In this document: positions 1-11,467 of the stretch, one piece after another
How positions within the stretch are numbered: the stretch's first letter is position 1
Layout: every line of letters starts with the position of its first letter
NCBI GenBank assembly: GCA_000149225.2
Contig: CM000692.1
Coordinates: 1,321,276 to 1,385,275 of the forward strand
From: Lachancea kluyveri NRRL Y-12651
Lineage: Eukaryota > Ascomycota > Saccharomycetes > Saccharomycetales > Saccharomycetaceae
Direction of reading: 5' to 3'
Length of the DNA stretch: 64,000 nucleotides
Program-made: the position numbers and the translations under genes
Notes under the pieces: generated by a model
Told to the model about the DNA's origin: nothing
Seen by the model: only the letters and a program-made list of their open reading frames with translations
The model's database searches: none

Positions 1-1087
1 CTGATGAGTTGTAGTTGTGGTTTGATAGCAACTGTAATTTAATAAAAAAAAGCGAAAAAAAAACCTTTACTTTACATTTTATCTTTTGACGAGGGGACGA
101 CATTTTGTTACACTGATCTTCACTATAAGCCAAAAAAGAATATAATCACGTAAGAAAGACAAAGAAAATAACATAAAAGGAAGAAATGAAAAAAAAAGAA
201 AAAAAATACTGCAGCCGATATGAAAGAGAAGAAAGTTGCTATATGACTGAAAGGAGAAAATGGGATGTGTATGAACATGAATTATCGAGTGCAATCAGTC
301 ATGAATTTGGTTGTATTTTATGATACCTTTTGGTGATTCATCCTTTATCTTACCTTACTCTCTCATCGTCTTGTATATACTATCTCTCTTCTTTTTCCTA
401 CCCCTTTTTTATTTATTCATAACACATTAAATCTTAACTATAGTGCTTGGCATTAACAATCTGAAAGTTTTCTTGAGTTTACAAAAACTTGGAAATTTAA
501 GCTTTTACAACTTTTATATTATAGCATACAATATGACTTAGATACTACCGGTTACTTTGAAGCCATCCACACATTCGACCAATAGAACATGAAATATAAC
601 ACGCATCACGTGTAAAGCTAACGATTCATGTCCTATACAAAAGAAAACAGGTTTGTGCTTTTTTTCGTCACTTGCACTTGTCACGTTGAAAAGTGACAAA
701 TCTACTATTGATTCAGCCGAATGACTTTCCGACATATCCCCCCTCCTTGCAACAGTAGCTCAATTATACTTAACAATCACGGAGATATAATCGTTTCATA
801 AATCGCTTGCAAACTGTTCGAAGGATGAGACTTTTAAGGCTATTTACTAAAAAAATTTCTGCAGGGTTAGTAAAGTTCTGGGTTAAATAAAAATACACAT
901 TGGTGCAAGCTACCATATTTTTTCACTACAAGCTGTCACATAAAAAGCTTTAGTGGCCGTATCTAATGGACATGCAAGTCTTAAAGGTTATTTACGGATA
1001 GATGCTACAATTGGTTTCCATATTGGCTATGTGGGTTTAAACTTGTGTAAACTGCATACGTAAATACGTTGTGCAAAGTTGGTCAGT
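1..1087. other. AT-rich left edge, no recognised gene
   Basis: AT-rich sequence with pyrimidine and purine runs. The only ATG-started frame worth naming is on the minus strand at 538-735 (65 codons). It begins with an acidic, serine-rich stretch and then turns hydrophobic. I do not recognise it, and it could be chance or the stump of a decayed gene. The last part (about 740-1087) is the 3' flank of the ferric reductase gene. Confidence 0.4.
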
Positions 1088-3112
1088 TTACCAAACCTGT
1101 AGCTCGTCGTAGTAGTGCGTTATGTGTTTGTTTAGTGACAAAGAATGACCAATACATGAACGGATTTCGTCGTCTAATTGAGGAATTGCACACGATACAA
1201 CTGCAACATCCCCCGTACTATTAGACAAATCCTCTTCTATCATGACTTTAATGTTTGGTCTTCCTCTATGCACATGTATCTCGCTAGGTAGCCAGCTGAT
1301 ATCGACGACATCTCTGGGTCTCGTAACAAAAAAGTCAATGTTTACAGACATACCGCCCATAGAAACTTTCTGAAAAATATCGCTAATGTTTTCTTTCATT
1401 AAGTTCACAAAGTCTTCGTTTGGAACAATCCATACAAAATGTAGCTTACGAACTTTCTCCTGCTGTTCAATAACCTTTTCCAAATAAGATATTGGCCCAG
1501 GGATACCTGTCCCACTAGTTAAAAGCAAAACGTCAGAATAATCCGTTACGGGAGCTTCGTGACCATAAGGACCTTCAAGAGCAACCCGTATAGGGATACG
1601 AGTTCCATCTGTTGGCAAAAGTTCAAACAAATTTTTCGTTAACCCCTCCTTGGCTTTTATTACAATTTCAATATCAGAACCATGCTTGAGTAAAGTGAAG
1701 GGATGTGACTGCCAAAACCATTTCCTTCCTTTGACATATAGGTAAGCAAAGCACCCTGGAAAAAACTCGAATTTTTCAAAGTCAATGTTTGGGATAGTTA
1801 TTTTAAAAATTTTGTTTTCATTGGACATTATGCTAGCATGTGCGTGTCTGTATCCACCAAACTTGTAGTAGATATTCCAAAATCTTAAGATTCTATCAAT
1901 AACCCATAACCCTGACGACAAGAAAATCCAACCTGTCCAGCCAAGTTCTTCACAGTGATAATAACAGCCAACAAGGAAGAACAAAGCAAGACTAATATGA
2001 AGGATTAGGAAAATTTCGTAATGACGAGACTTTATGCAATAGATTGACTGGATCAAAAGCGCCATTGCCGCTCCGGAAATGTAAATTCCCCATCTCCAAT
2101 AGGAAAAATTTTCGAAGTAAAACCTAAACAACCCAGCTTTTTCTAAGAATGCATACAAACACCATAACGTCCCATGTAAAACGCCGTAAAAGGTCATGGT
2201 CCTTGCAACCCACTTGTGGAAAAAAATCATGCTTGAATAGGGAAGGCCGGTCATGTGCTGGATTAGATTATTCCTGCCAGCCAACAAAATTATCAAAGGT
2301 ATCAAGCCAAATGACAGACCGCCCGTTCTATTGGCGACACATTTTAATAGGAAAATCCCTTTGCCTTCATTTTTAGTTTTAAACAATGGATAGTTGTAAG
2401 ATGCAAGAATAACATTTATCACAACGAAAAATGCTAAAAATACAAATTCACCTCTAGTCGGCAGAATGGTTGTGTACCAATGCAGCAATTTCGTCTCCGT
2501 ATGATGCGTCGTGCCAGAGATGGGTGGGATAAGAAACTTTGAGCGTATGTAACGTAAAACCCGATTGTTCAGCCTGGTGTTCCTTGTAAGATATAGAAGG
2601 GCCAAAGTGGCAAACACCAGAGAGTTGATTATGACACTAAAGTTAAATGCTGCGGCGAAATTGTAGTAAATATAGTGGAAGGAATTCAAATTGGGGGTGA
2701 CAATATGCTCTGGAAGAATAAATGGCGTTGATATGTACTTGCTTGTGTCAATATCAGAAGCATTTTTTAAATATCGCGTGCCATTGGACCATATGCTGTA
2801 AACCTGACCAAAGCTTAATTGAGACTTACTAAACACATTGCAGTAGCGCTGGTAACTGGCGAGAGAGTCGTTCAAAGAGATGGAGTCACTGTTGTAGTGT
2901 ACAAAACAGTCTGTACTAGTTTGCATGTAGGGAACATACCCTCCACATGCCTTATCGTAGAACGCATTTGGGGATGGTGGACCACCATGGTTCTCGTCGA
3001 GTAGCCATTGGAACTCATTTGCGACAGAAACACACGTGATCATCACCTCCAACGATACAGGGATGCTAGCTGAATGAAATGACGCTGCTACAGCACGTAG
3101 ACTATTCTTCAT
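1088..3112 (-). CDS. Ferric/cupric reductase of the Fre family
   Basis: Plasma-membrane haemoprotein predicted to move electrons from NADPH through FAD and two haems to extracellular Fe(III) or Cu(II), so that reduced metal can be imported. The 674-residue product is the usual Fre length. It has an N-terminal extracellular part with paired cysteines (55, 69, 91), then several membrane segments from about residue 157. Two haem-ligand histidine pairs each have 14-residue spacing (His299/His313 and His372/His386). The FAD motif HPFT is at 470-473, GPYG at 514-517 and the NADPH loop SGTGIPGP at 533-540. The start is the first in-frame ATG; the first 30 residues are only moderately hydrophobic, so the signal peptide is weak. 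A TGCACCC element lies 89 bp upstream, as expected for Aft1-type iron control. All core motifs look intact. Which Fre paralogue it matches is not decidable here. Confidence 0.93.
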   Translation of the reverse strand: MKNSLRAVAASFHSASIPVSLEVMITCVSVANEFQWLLDENHGGPPSPNAFYDKACGGYVPYMQTSTDCFVHYNSDSISLNDSLASYQRYCNVFSKSQLSFGQVYSIWSNGTRYLKNASDIDTSKYISTPFILPEHIVTPNLNSFHYIYYNFAAAFNFSVIINSLVFATLALLYLTRNTRLNNRVLRYIRSKFLIPPISGTTHHTETKLLHWYTTILPTRGEFVFLAFFVVINVILASYNYPLFKTKNEGKGIFLLKCVANRTGGLSFGLIPLIILLAGRNNLIQHMTGLPYSSMIFFHKWVARTMTFYGVLHGTLWCLYAFLEKAGLFRFYFENFSYWRWGIYISGAAMALLIQSIYCIKSRHYEIFLILHISLALFFLVGCYYHCEELGWTGWIFLSSGLWVIDRILRFWNIYYKFGGYRHAHASIMSNENKIFKITIPNIDFEKFEFFPGCFAYLYVKGRKWFWQSHPFTLLKHGSDIEIVIKAKEGLTKNLFELLPTDGTRIPIRVALEGPYGHEAPVTDYSDVLLLTSGTGIPGPISYLEKVIEQQEKVRKLHFVWIVPNEDFVNLMKENISDIFQKVSMGGMSVNIDFFVTRPRDVVDISWLPSEIHVHRGRPNIKVMIEEDLSNSTGDVAVVSCAIPQLDDEIRSCIGHSLSLNKHITHYYDELQVW

Positions 3113-3200
3113 CAGTATTTGCCAATCATTTGTTGCTGTTCAAATTCCCTAATTGATTTTTTACATGCTTGACGTTTTTATATCAGGCGGCTGTCGAATT

Positions 3201-3207
3201 TGCACCC
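3201..3207 (+). promoter_or_regulatory. Aft1/Aft2-type iron-response element
   Basis: TGCACCC, the core of the Aft1/Aft2 iron-regulon site (known to work in either orientation), lies 89 bp upstream of the ferric reductase start. A 7-base match can occur by chance; the position in front of a Fre gene is what makes it credible. Confidence 0.5.
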
Positions 3208-5419
3208 CGAGAAAACCAAATTATACCACGAACTGTTATAACCGGCAGCCGATGCGTTCAATACCAGCTATACACTGTGTCATGTGACCTGAGAGATCAA
3301 GTTGAATTAAGAACGGTAGGCAGTTAAAGAATAAATCAGATGTTACTTTTAAGTACTGGCAAAGACATATCCTATTATTTCCAGTATTGTACAGTGGTGA
3401 ACACTCGTAGTTCAAAGGTGTTGCTGCGGTATTTGTCGCATATCCGTCTGCCATAACAATTTTAATCCTAGATGAGAACTCCGCTTACTAATACCTTCTT
3501 TCTTATACCTGTATATGTCTTTTGGTTAAAGGAATTTGGACTTTTTGTTGTTGTAAATAATGTGTTTCAGATTCTTGATTTTGAAATGTATTCATACAGG
3601 ATTATGTGGGTATTATAATGGTGGAACTTAAAAAAAACCTTGATTCTATACTCAAACATTTTGACGTTTACTTTTCATTGTTCTTTTCCAGCAGTGTTCA
3701 ATAGTTATTCAGTTAGATACAGCCATTATAGTAAATTGCGTATTTGGGCTGGGTAGAGCCTGTGCCGTGACGCGCATTATCTTTCGCTCAGAAATATACA
3801 AGAAATCTGTGACATTTATAACATCCGTGATACGTAAGTAATTTAATGGTTGACATGACAATTCCAGGGTGGGTATAATACATCACAAAATGCTTTTACA
3901 TGAAGGATTTTTTCGAGTTTGAGGATTTGTCAAGTACATAATTATACTCCAGACATTTCCATATCTCCAAGGCGTGTAAGCGCTCTAATGTTCCTGGATC
4001 TATTGCGCCCTCTCCTTTTAGTTCCTTTACTATATATTCTGGGTAGCTGGAAGCTCTTCAACAGTAGCTCTAGAGGGGATACAATTTCTGTAATTACCAC
4101 TATCATTCTTTTGGATTTTGCTGGCATAAATTTAAAAAAAGAAGACATGCTATCAGTGAATCAATGCTGAGCTATTGGATATGTTGTAAAAAGCTTTAGA
4201 GTATTTTTTCGACCGAGACAAAGATTTTGGCTCAACACCAGTAAATAAGGCAATAGAAACGATTTGTACTGTATATCCTTAAATCGTTCCAGGTATTGGA
4301 GGAATTCCACCTTGATATCGCTCTTAAACCGAAAATAAAATCTAAATGGCTCTCTGTGATACAAGTCACGCCGTGTGATAAGTACAAATTCTCAAACACA
4401 TAAAGTTTGGTTTAGCATTCCCAATTGTTACCGTTGATGCATATATGCCGGTTAGGCCCTTCCTGAGATTCTGTAGATTGTGCACCATGTTCTTCGACAC
4501 TGATTTTTGAGGTGCCATAAAGGTTCAATATAGCTATGAAGCGCCAAGATAAACCCCTCTGCTACAGAATGTTGTTGAGAGAATTAGTTTCCTCATATGG
4601 CACCTCATTAAAAGCTCATGCCCTTACTCTTTTTCTATAGTAGGAGAATCCATATCGACGGGTGGGTACCTCCCTGGATGGCACCTCACATGAGCTCCAA
4701 TTCAAACAGGTATACCACATTCAAGGCCTTTGTGTGAGCACTGCTGTTTTTTTAATACACTTTAAGGTAATTTTGTTGAAAAATAATAAGTAATAACTAA
4801 GCATCTCTTAGAAAACCCCATGCGGTTTCTGTAAATCCTTGCCTAAAGAGTTCACGATGCACTGAGCTAATTTTTCACAATAAAAGTGACAGTTCTCTTT
4901 AATTTCGCACGTAACCTACGAGATTGGCTGTAGATTACCTCGTAAACATTCGGTTTCCCTGCTATTAAACGTACTGCGGAAGTTGTGGGCTCTGGAGACC
5001 ACCAATATACTCGAAATGAGGTGTAAAAATAGTGCATTAGTCTCGTAACTCACGGAACGATCTCACCCATCAGGAAAATCGCCTTAAGAATTTTTGCGAC
5101 GTAAACACCTACCGCTCGCAAACTTAGCTCGAATTTTTACACTGGCTTAACTGAACCTGGCTACAGTATCCAATGGTCTATTGATGGGTAAACGAACGAT
5201 CGCCGGTCAGTGTGAGGGAATTTATCTTTCTTTTCTTTTAGTAAACTGGTATCAGTCATTTGAATAATCTTCGAGACATCTAACCAAACATTCTTGCTTG
5301 AGCAGCGTAGTAGCGTTTCTTCACCATAGTTTGATAGATGACGTATGCATGTGTGTTTTAGTTGCTGTGCTCTTGTCCATGTGGTGGAAACTGTTGTAAA
5401 TTAGGTTCATATGACACCT

Positions 5420-5436
5420 CGGTATTCTGTCGTCCG
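5420..5436 (+). promoter_or_regulatory. Gal4 upstream activating site
   Basis: CGG, eleven bases, then CCG: an exact match to the Gal4 consensus CGG-N11-CCG, flanked by CT and AGG that extend the dyad. It sits 219 bp upstream of the alpha-galactosidase ATG, the normal distance for a yeast UAS. This predicts galactose/melibiose induction through Gal4. Confidence 0.8.
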
Positions 5437-5654
5437 AGGTTTTGGTGGAAAACTAATTACAACATTTGAATAACTCCAAAATTTTGAAATTTACACTGTA
5501 ACCTTTCTCCAAACGACAAAGGAAACAAGGGAACTTGCTGAAACTCAATGGAGTGTTAGACAGATCTTTAAACCAAAAACTATAAATTGAGCTTGCAAAA
5601 CTTAATGATACTGCTCGGAATGGAGAAGGTACCATATAGCACACACCGAGCACC

Positions 5655-7064
5655 ATGTTTGACTTTGTTTTGTTAATTTCAGTCTTAGCTCCTAGTGCTC
5701 TCTCCGTATCACCAAGCTACAACGGTTTGGGTAAAACCCCACAAATGGGGTGGAACAACTGGAATGCGTTTGCTTGCGATGTGAGTGAGGATTTGCTGTT
5801 GGGCACTTCCGAAAAAATAGTCAAGTGGGGATTAAAGGACCTTGGGTACAATTACGTGATTTTGGATGACTGCTGGTCTGAAGGTAGGAACTCAAGTGAT
5901 TATTTAATTCCTGATTCCAAAAAATTTCCTAGAGGTATGAAACATGTTGCTGATAGCCTTCATGATAAAGGTTTACTATTCGGCATGTACTCTTCTGCCG
6001 GTGAGTATACATGTGCTGGATACCCAGGATCCCTCGGACATGAAGAAGCCGATGCGGCGTCTTTTGCAAGTTGGGATGTCGATTATTTAAAATATGACAA
6101 CTGTTACAACCAAGGGAACTATGGTACGGCTCAACTTTCATATGAACGTTACAAAGCCATGTCTGATGCGTTAAATAAGACTGGGAGACCTATTTACTAT
6201 ACCCTTTGTAACTGGGGTGAAGACTCGCCATGGCATTGGGCATCTGCTATAGCAAATTCCTGGAGAATCAGTGGCGATATATACGCTGATTTTGACCGCC
6301 CTGACAGTAGGTGTCCTTGTAACGGTGATGAATATTACTGTCACCTTGCAGGGTTTCATTGCTCAATTATGAATATCCTTAACAAAGCTGCTCCACTTGG
6401 TCAGAAGGCTGGCCCTGGCGGCTGGAATGATTTGGATGCGCTCGAAGTTGGTGTGGGAAATATGACTGACGAGGAAGAAAAGACACATTTTTCAATGTGG
6501 GCTGCAGTTAAGTCACCACTAGTCATTGGAGCAAATCTAAACACTTTGGATGCTAAGTCCTTCTCTATCTATGTAAACCCTGCGATAATCGCTGTGAATC
6601 AGGATGCTGCAGGGGCTCCTGTTATGAGGGTTTGGAGGTACTATGTGTCTGATACCGATGAACATGGGCAAGGAGAAATACAACTTTGGAGTGGTCCTTT
6701 GGACAACGGTGACCAGATTGTGGCGTTGCTAAATGCAGGAAGCAAAGATAGGTCAATGAATGCAACACTAGAAGATATTTTTATTGATTCTGGTGCTGAT
6801 TCCGAAAAATTATCAAGCTCATGGGCAATTTACGATCTGTGGGCTAATAGACTTGATGAAGACACAGCTAAAGATATTATTAATGGTAATTCAACTGCTG
6901 AGGGTAAACTTTACAATGCTACAGAGCTCCCTTATACTGAGGGGATTGCCAAAAATGACACAAGGCTTTTCGGCACAAAGGTTGGAACTGTGAAACCTTT
7001 TGGGTCAATTGAAACAGTCGTACCTCCTCACGGTGTGGCATTCTATAGGTTAAGACAAGAGTAG
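5655..7064 (+). CDS. MEL1: Secreted alpha-galactosidase (melibiase), GH27
   Basis: Hydrolyses terminal alpha-1,6-galactosides such as melibiose and raffinose outside the cell. The 469-residue product is almost the same length as the S. cerevisiae melibiase. A signal peptide covers about residues 1-18 (hydrophobic core, cleavage near the ALS/VSP junction). The mature part starts with the GH27 hallmark GKTPQMGWNNWNAF. The catalytic nucleophile is Asp148 in KYDNC and the acid/base is Asp208 in RISGD. Cysteines and several N-x-S/T glycosylation sequons are present, and a C-terminal beta-sandwich follows. The ATG chosen is the one preceding the signal peptide. A perfect Gal4 site lies upstream. 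I see no lesion; the gene should be functional. Confidence 0.95.
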   Translation: MFDFVLLISVLAPSALSVSPSYNGLGKTPQMGWNNWNAFACDVSEDLLLGTSEKIVKWGLKDLGYNYVILDDCWSEGRNSSDYLIPDSKKFPRGMKHVADSLHDKGLLFGMYSSAGEYTCAGYPGSLGHEEADAASFASWDVDYLKYDNCYNQGNYGTAQLSYERYKAMSDALNKTGRPIYYTLCNWGEDSPWHWASAIANSWRISGDIYADFDRPDSRCPCNGDEYYCHLAGFHCSIMNILNKAAPLGQKAGPGGWNDLDALEVGVGNMTDEEEKTHFSMWAAVKSPLVIGANLNTLDAKSFSIYVNPAIIAVNQDAAGAPVMRVWRYYVSDTDEHGQGEIQLWSGPLDNGDQIVALLNAGSKDRSMNATLEDIFIDSGADSEKLSSSWAIYDLWANRLDEDTAKDIINGNSTAEGKLYNATELPYTEGIAKNDTRLFGTKVGTVKPFGSIETVVPPHGVAFYRLRQE

Positions 7065-9922
7065 TAGGCCATTTCCAAATTTTACTGCAACTGATGGGGA
7101 GAGAGTGAGGGCCCATTAAGAGATATTTTTGTCTGCAATTTTTATACAAAAGAAGCATGAAGAAAAAAGAGAGGGAATTTTAGCTCGTTTTATTTTTCCA
7201 ACAGCTATATTCACAAACAGATCACTATGTAGCTGTCATATCTAAAAATACGAGCTTGCCAGCGAGGTTTGACATCGTAGTATGACCCATGGTATGCTAG
7301 AATACCTTTTGTTAACTCCAGGATATACAAAACAAAGTTTTTCTTTTTTAGATTACTTTCTACAGGAATAAAAACATTCTTGGAAACTCGTTGTTCTGAA
7401 TTGATTTTTTAATAGTGATTCTAGCTCAACCTGGTATCACATACACATTTTACTCTTTTTTTTGACGTTTGTGAAGAGAAATCAACGATAGGTTTAACAA
7501 AACCGTTTCTAACGAACTGCTACTGACGAGTTGTAAATATACAGAAAAGACAAGAGCACTCTTCTACTCCTTAAACTAGAGATATAATTGGTCTGGATTT
7601 CAATTTAAACATACTGTATTATCTCCACGCAGCTCCTGTCTTTTCCAGCGATGGCCCCAGTACTACGTTTTTTTATGGCTGATTGTGCTAGATGAAATTG
7701 TGAGAAAGACTTGAAGGGCTACACTTGTGTTATTGATTTTGGGAAGAGCTTTTGGTGGAAGAAACTATACAGAATATGGCTTTGAGAACTAGTGCTGAAC
7801 CAATAGAGACTGTACAAACGGCGCAAAATAAAAGTTCAAGAGGGGAAAGTACGATGCATGATGACTTGCTATAGATTTACTTGCAGACACAGAGAGAACA
7901 GGGAAACCTTGTTCCTGTACCGAAAAGTATTAAGAGTTTTGTTCTAGACTCAGATTGGATGGAAGTCACCTCTACTTCGAAGCCTATGCGAGAATACTTA
8001 TGACAACCAGCTATAACGTCACTGCTGCTTACAACAAGGAATTTTTTGTATGGATAAAAAGTTTATGCCTTTGGAGAAAAAAAGGATATGATACACTCAT
8101 CATATAAATTTGTGCATTTTTTATACTAACTTTCGAATATTGAAAGGAAAGCCTTTATACCTTGGGACTTTAAGATAGTTAGATTCCAACTACATTTTAT
8201 GATTCCGGAAACAACGAAAGATTACATCTAGACTGGGTCAAGTTTGCAAATTAGTCAAAAAAAAACAAAAAAGAAAGCGTTGTAGGGAATCACAGACGCT
8301 AAAATTTGATTGAGGTGCCTTATCAGTCTCTTGACTAAAAAGACAAAAATGATGACAATAATAATAATGGTAGAAACTAATTTCCCTTTCTTTTGAGTCA
8401 CTTTATGCACTTATTCTTTTTATTTTTTTAGCGTCAAAACCAGTTAATAGTATAAAAAACTTCAATTTGGTGCAATTAAATTGAAAACACTCTTTTTTTA
8501 CCAAAAATTAAAATCTACATGATAGTGACTAGATACTAATATTTTTATCAATTACTTCTATTCTGGTAAATGCTAGAATAATGCTGCCAACAAAACTGCA
8601 AATAAAAGCTACCTTTCTTATATATTGTTCTCATAGCCTGGCCTCTTTGTTTTCAATACAATCGCTAGGTTACAGGCCATCGATCACCATGTGTTTAGAT
8701 GTTCTCATCCTAAAAGATTTCTGCTGCTATTTCCTTCCCTAATATCTAGTTACTAGGCTTCCTTGATTGCTAAAGAAGGCCCGTTTTAGAACTAACTCCA
8801 CCAGTTTGAGCGAAAAAAGGAGACTAGCAGTTAAAAGTAATGATCCTCGATATATTATGAAGATTCTCACTACAGACAAAATCCAAATAGCACTCAATAG
8901 CATAAATACCTTTAATTTAGCGAAGGATCTGATTTTTTATATTTTGGTTTCCTGGAATAAAGTCACGCCGTACAAATCTCAAGAGGATTGTGTTGAAGTA
9001 ATGAAGCTTCGTAGGCTAGGAGAAAAAGTATATAAATAGTTTGTTAGACCAAATACATGACCACATGGGCCCAAGGAGGATCCAAAATTGAACTGAATGA
9101 CGATTATGGTCATAAAGTTTCCAGTAAAAATCAGCATAGCTAAGTATGTATGAAATGATCGTACCTGGCAATCGAAAACAGATTCTGGATACATCTAAAG
9201 ATTACTGCAAAATAAATCCAGGAGTATTGGAAGACATATCCCCTCTCCACTGAATCAACACGAACACAGAAATCTCAAATCCAAAGCATTTTTTATTTAT
9301 GTCAGATTGTTGCGACGCCATGCAGATTAAAAACAATATTTTCAGATGCTTTTTGGTAAAGTAAGACCCCTTAGAAAGATAAATAAAAATACTCAGATAA
9401 AGAGATTCACACAAAAATGTAAGCTAAAGATCATGAAGTAGGATTTCTCAAGAAAAAGAAGAAGAAGAAGAAAAGGAGAACACACTTCCAGGTTTTTACC
9501 TATGATACTCGATAGAAGTAGGGAGTGTAAAAAATTATCATTAGGTTGAAAAGTCTTTTACGGAAGTAACCCATAGGTTTTTGATAAAAGATCCAGTTAT
9601 TCTTCTACAAAAAATTTGCCTTATTTTGAGAATCGAGGCACAAGCTGAGGCAAAGCCATTGATTTTAACACTTAAGTATTAATAGCAAGACCTCTATGCA
9701 AGCTCCATCTGACACCCATCGAGAAGTTTGCAAAAATGAAGAAAAAGGCTTATTATTTCAAAACAGGGCGTTAAAAGTCCGAATGTTTTTTTACACCTAT
9801 TTAAATAAATATGTGAAAAATGGCACGAGCTACTGAAAAATAATCGCCAAGTATAAAAATTAATGAAAAGACGAACTCCACAAATACGCTATTTCAAGTA
9901 TAAAATTCGTAGATAACTAAAA
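7065..9922. other. 2.9-kb gene-free stretch downstream of MEL1
   Basis: Very AT-rich, with many short stops in all frames. One frame at 8767-9039 (plus) runs 90 codons but lacks an upstream ATG; its lysine-rich, partly amphipathic C-terminal half could be the tail of a decayed protein, which I cannot name. The last few hundred bases are the 3' flank of the zinc transporter. Confidence 0.45.
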
Positions 9923-11062
9923 TCAAGCCCACTTCCCAAGTAGTGACATAAGACCAGCCCCTAGGCACATGATAAAAAAGGCCCACAACATAGACTTAAG
10001 TTTTCCAGGACCCTGGAAGGTTGTTTCATGGAAAAATTCGTGAGCCATCAACTCGACGATACCAGCATAGATCAAAATACCAGCAGAGATCGCATCGAAA
10101 ACACCAGTAAAAATTAAAGATCTGCTAGAATATGGAGCATAGGATTTTTTGACACCTATCCCGATGGCAATGGAAATAGGTGTACACACAGCAAAGGCCA
10201 ATGCCAACATCCAAGGTGTGAATCTTCTCTTGTGTGGCCAATTTGTTTCTGCAATTCTGGCACCCAAACCCAAACCTTCAAACATTTGATGAAAGATCAA
10301 GACAATAAATAGAGTGTTAAATTCATCACCAGCGACAGCTAAAGACAGACCCACAAACACGGAATGAAACAAAACACCAAATTCTAGAACAAAAATAGCA
10401 ATAAGCTGGGTTGAATGACTTCCATTATTTTTATAATTTTCCGAACTCTCAGACTGTTCGTCTTTCAAAGGAAGGCCATTATCTAGCACAGAAGAAGTAT
10501 CATCTTGTTGTGTTTCAGACTTAGAAACCATCACTGCGCTATTCTTTGGATAGTTTTCCTCACTAGTATTGTTACTCTCAGCAAATTCAAGGTCGGATGC
10601 GCTATCACTAGATGCTTTAATAAAGAGACGGTGTGCCAACAACTCAACGAAGAAAACAGTAAAAATGGAAGCCAAGCAAATAAGGTATGCCCATGGGTAG
10701 CTAGTGAATCCATCACCCAAACATTCCTCACCTAATGAATGAGAAGAATGGAACAACAAGTGTATAAAGCCAGTGGCAATGATAACACCTGAACCAAAAT
10801 ACTTTGCAATGAAGAAAAACCAGTCTGGGAGTCTGATAAAGGAGTATTTGGAGCCAAGTAGTGGAGAAAAAGAACCGATTGCAGAAGAAATTAAAAGAAT
10901 AAAAACTGCTAGAATTCTTATTCCATCATTACCATTGTAACCGCTGCCACCAGGGCAGGCGGATGAATCTCCATCCGTTGAAGTTCCATGGCTATGACTA
11001 TGGGTATGTCCCTCATGTCTCTTATCTAAAGCCAAGTAAGATGAAAAAAGCTCACTAGTCAT
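9923..11062 (-). CDS. ZIP-family plasma-membrane zinc transporter (Zrt1/Zrt2 type)
   Basis: Imports Zn(II) across the plasma membrane. The 379 residues match the length of Zrt1. The N-terminal extracellular part carries a histidine cluster (HEGHTHSHSHG, about 16-26). Membrane segments begin near residue 50. The large cytosolic loop between TM3 and TM4 is acidic and serine-rich (about 150-215). The later helices carry the ZIP metal-site signatures: HSVFVGLSLAVAGDEF, FHQMFEGLGLGARI and, further on, VELMAHEFFHE. The ATG is the first in frame. Two near-consensus zinc-response elements lie upstream, consistent with Zap1 control. High- versus low-affinity assignment (Zrt1 or Zrt2) cannot be made from sequence alone. 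Confidence 0.94.
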   Translation of the reverse strand: MTSELFSSYLALDKRHEGHTHSHSHGTSTDGDSSACPGGSGYNGNDGIRILAVFILLISSAIGSFSPLLGSKYSFIRLPDWFFFIAKYFGSGVIIATGFIHLLFHSSHSLGEECLGDGFTSYPWAYLICLASIFTVFFVELLAHRLFIKASSDSASDLEFAESNNTSEENYPKNSAVMVSKSETQQDDTSSVLDNGLPLKDEQSESSENYKNNGSHSTQLIAIFVLEFGVLFHSVFVGLSLAVAGDEFNTLFIVLIFHQMFEGLGLGARIAETNWPHKRRFTPWMLALAFAVCTPISIAIGIGVKKSYAPYSSRSLIFTGVFDAISAGILIYAGIVELMAHEFFHETTFQGPGKLKSMLWAFFIMCLGAGLMSLLGKWA

Positions 11063-11345
11063 AATTTAAATCAATCTTGATTACTTTCTTTGAAATGTTC
11101 GTGTATTATACACATTAGCAACTGAGAAACGTTCCAAAGACGAATCTACACATTTTTTATATAAGTTTAAATCGAACTCCTCTTTTCAAGTTCAAACCAC
11201 AGATTCTACGGCAAGTCCAAGTGATATAAAACAGTATATCATATTCACAATGTAGCTCTTTAGAAAAGTCCCTGAATGGCGCAGCTTCTAGGTCTTTTTC
11301 AGATGGCGCAACCAGAAAAACCCTGAGCGGCGCAAATGCAGGGAC

Positions 11346-11356
11346 ACCTTAAGGGT
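11346..11356 (+). promoter_or_regulatory. Near-consensus zinc-response element (Zap1)
   Basis: ACCTTAAGGGT matches the Zap1 element ACCTTNAAGGT at 10 of 11 positions (counting N). It lies 284 bp upstream of the zinc transporter ATG. A second copy lies about 110 bp farther upstream. Confidence 0.5.
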
Positions 11357-11456
11357 ACCCCACCGCCTTTTTATTCGAGCAAATTTTTCTCTTCGACGTT
11401 TTTTCAGTAAAAAAAGGGTTCACAGGGCATTTTGAAGTAAAATACTTTAAATTTAT

Positions 11457-11467
11457 ACCTCTAAGGT
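11457..11467 (+). promoter_or_regulatory. Near-consensus zinc-response element (Zap1)
   Basis: ACCTCTAAGGT differs from the Zap1 consensus ACCTTNAAGGT at one base. It is one of a pair upstream of the ZIP transporter, about 395 bp from its ATG. Confidence 0.5.

Larger units (their letters stand above)
3113..5654. other. 2.5-kb divergent intergenic region (Fre / alpha-galactosidase)
   Basis: Serves as promoter for both flanking divergent genes. No coding frame here resembles a known protein; the short frames (for example 3236-3454 minus and 3919-4170 plus) are unsupported. It contains the iron element at 3201, a Gal4-type site at 5420-5436, and four copies of a short motif reading ATGGCACCTCA or ATGACACCTC at 4508-4520 (inverted), 4596-4607, 4678-4688 and 5410-5420. 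Confidence 0.6.

Noticed and set aside
3236-3454. Cysteine-containing minus frame upstream of the ferric reductase, as a missing N-terminal exon or frameshifted start
   Set aside because: The annotated protein already has the expected N-terminal cysteine pairs, and no splice signals connect the two.
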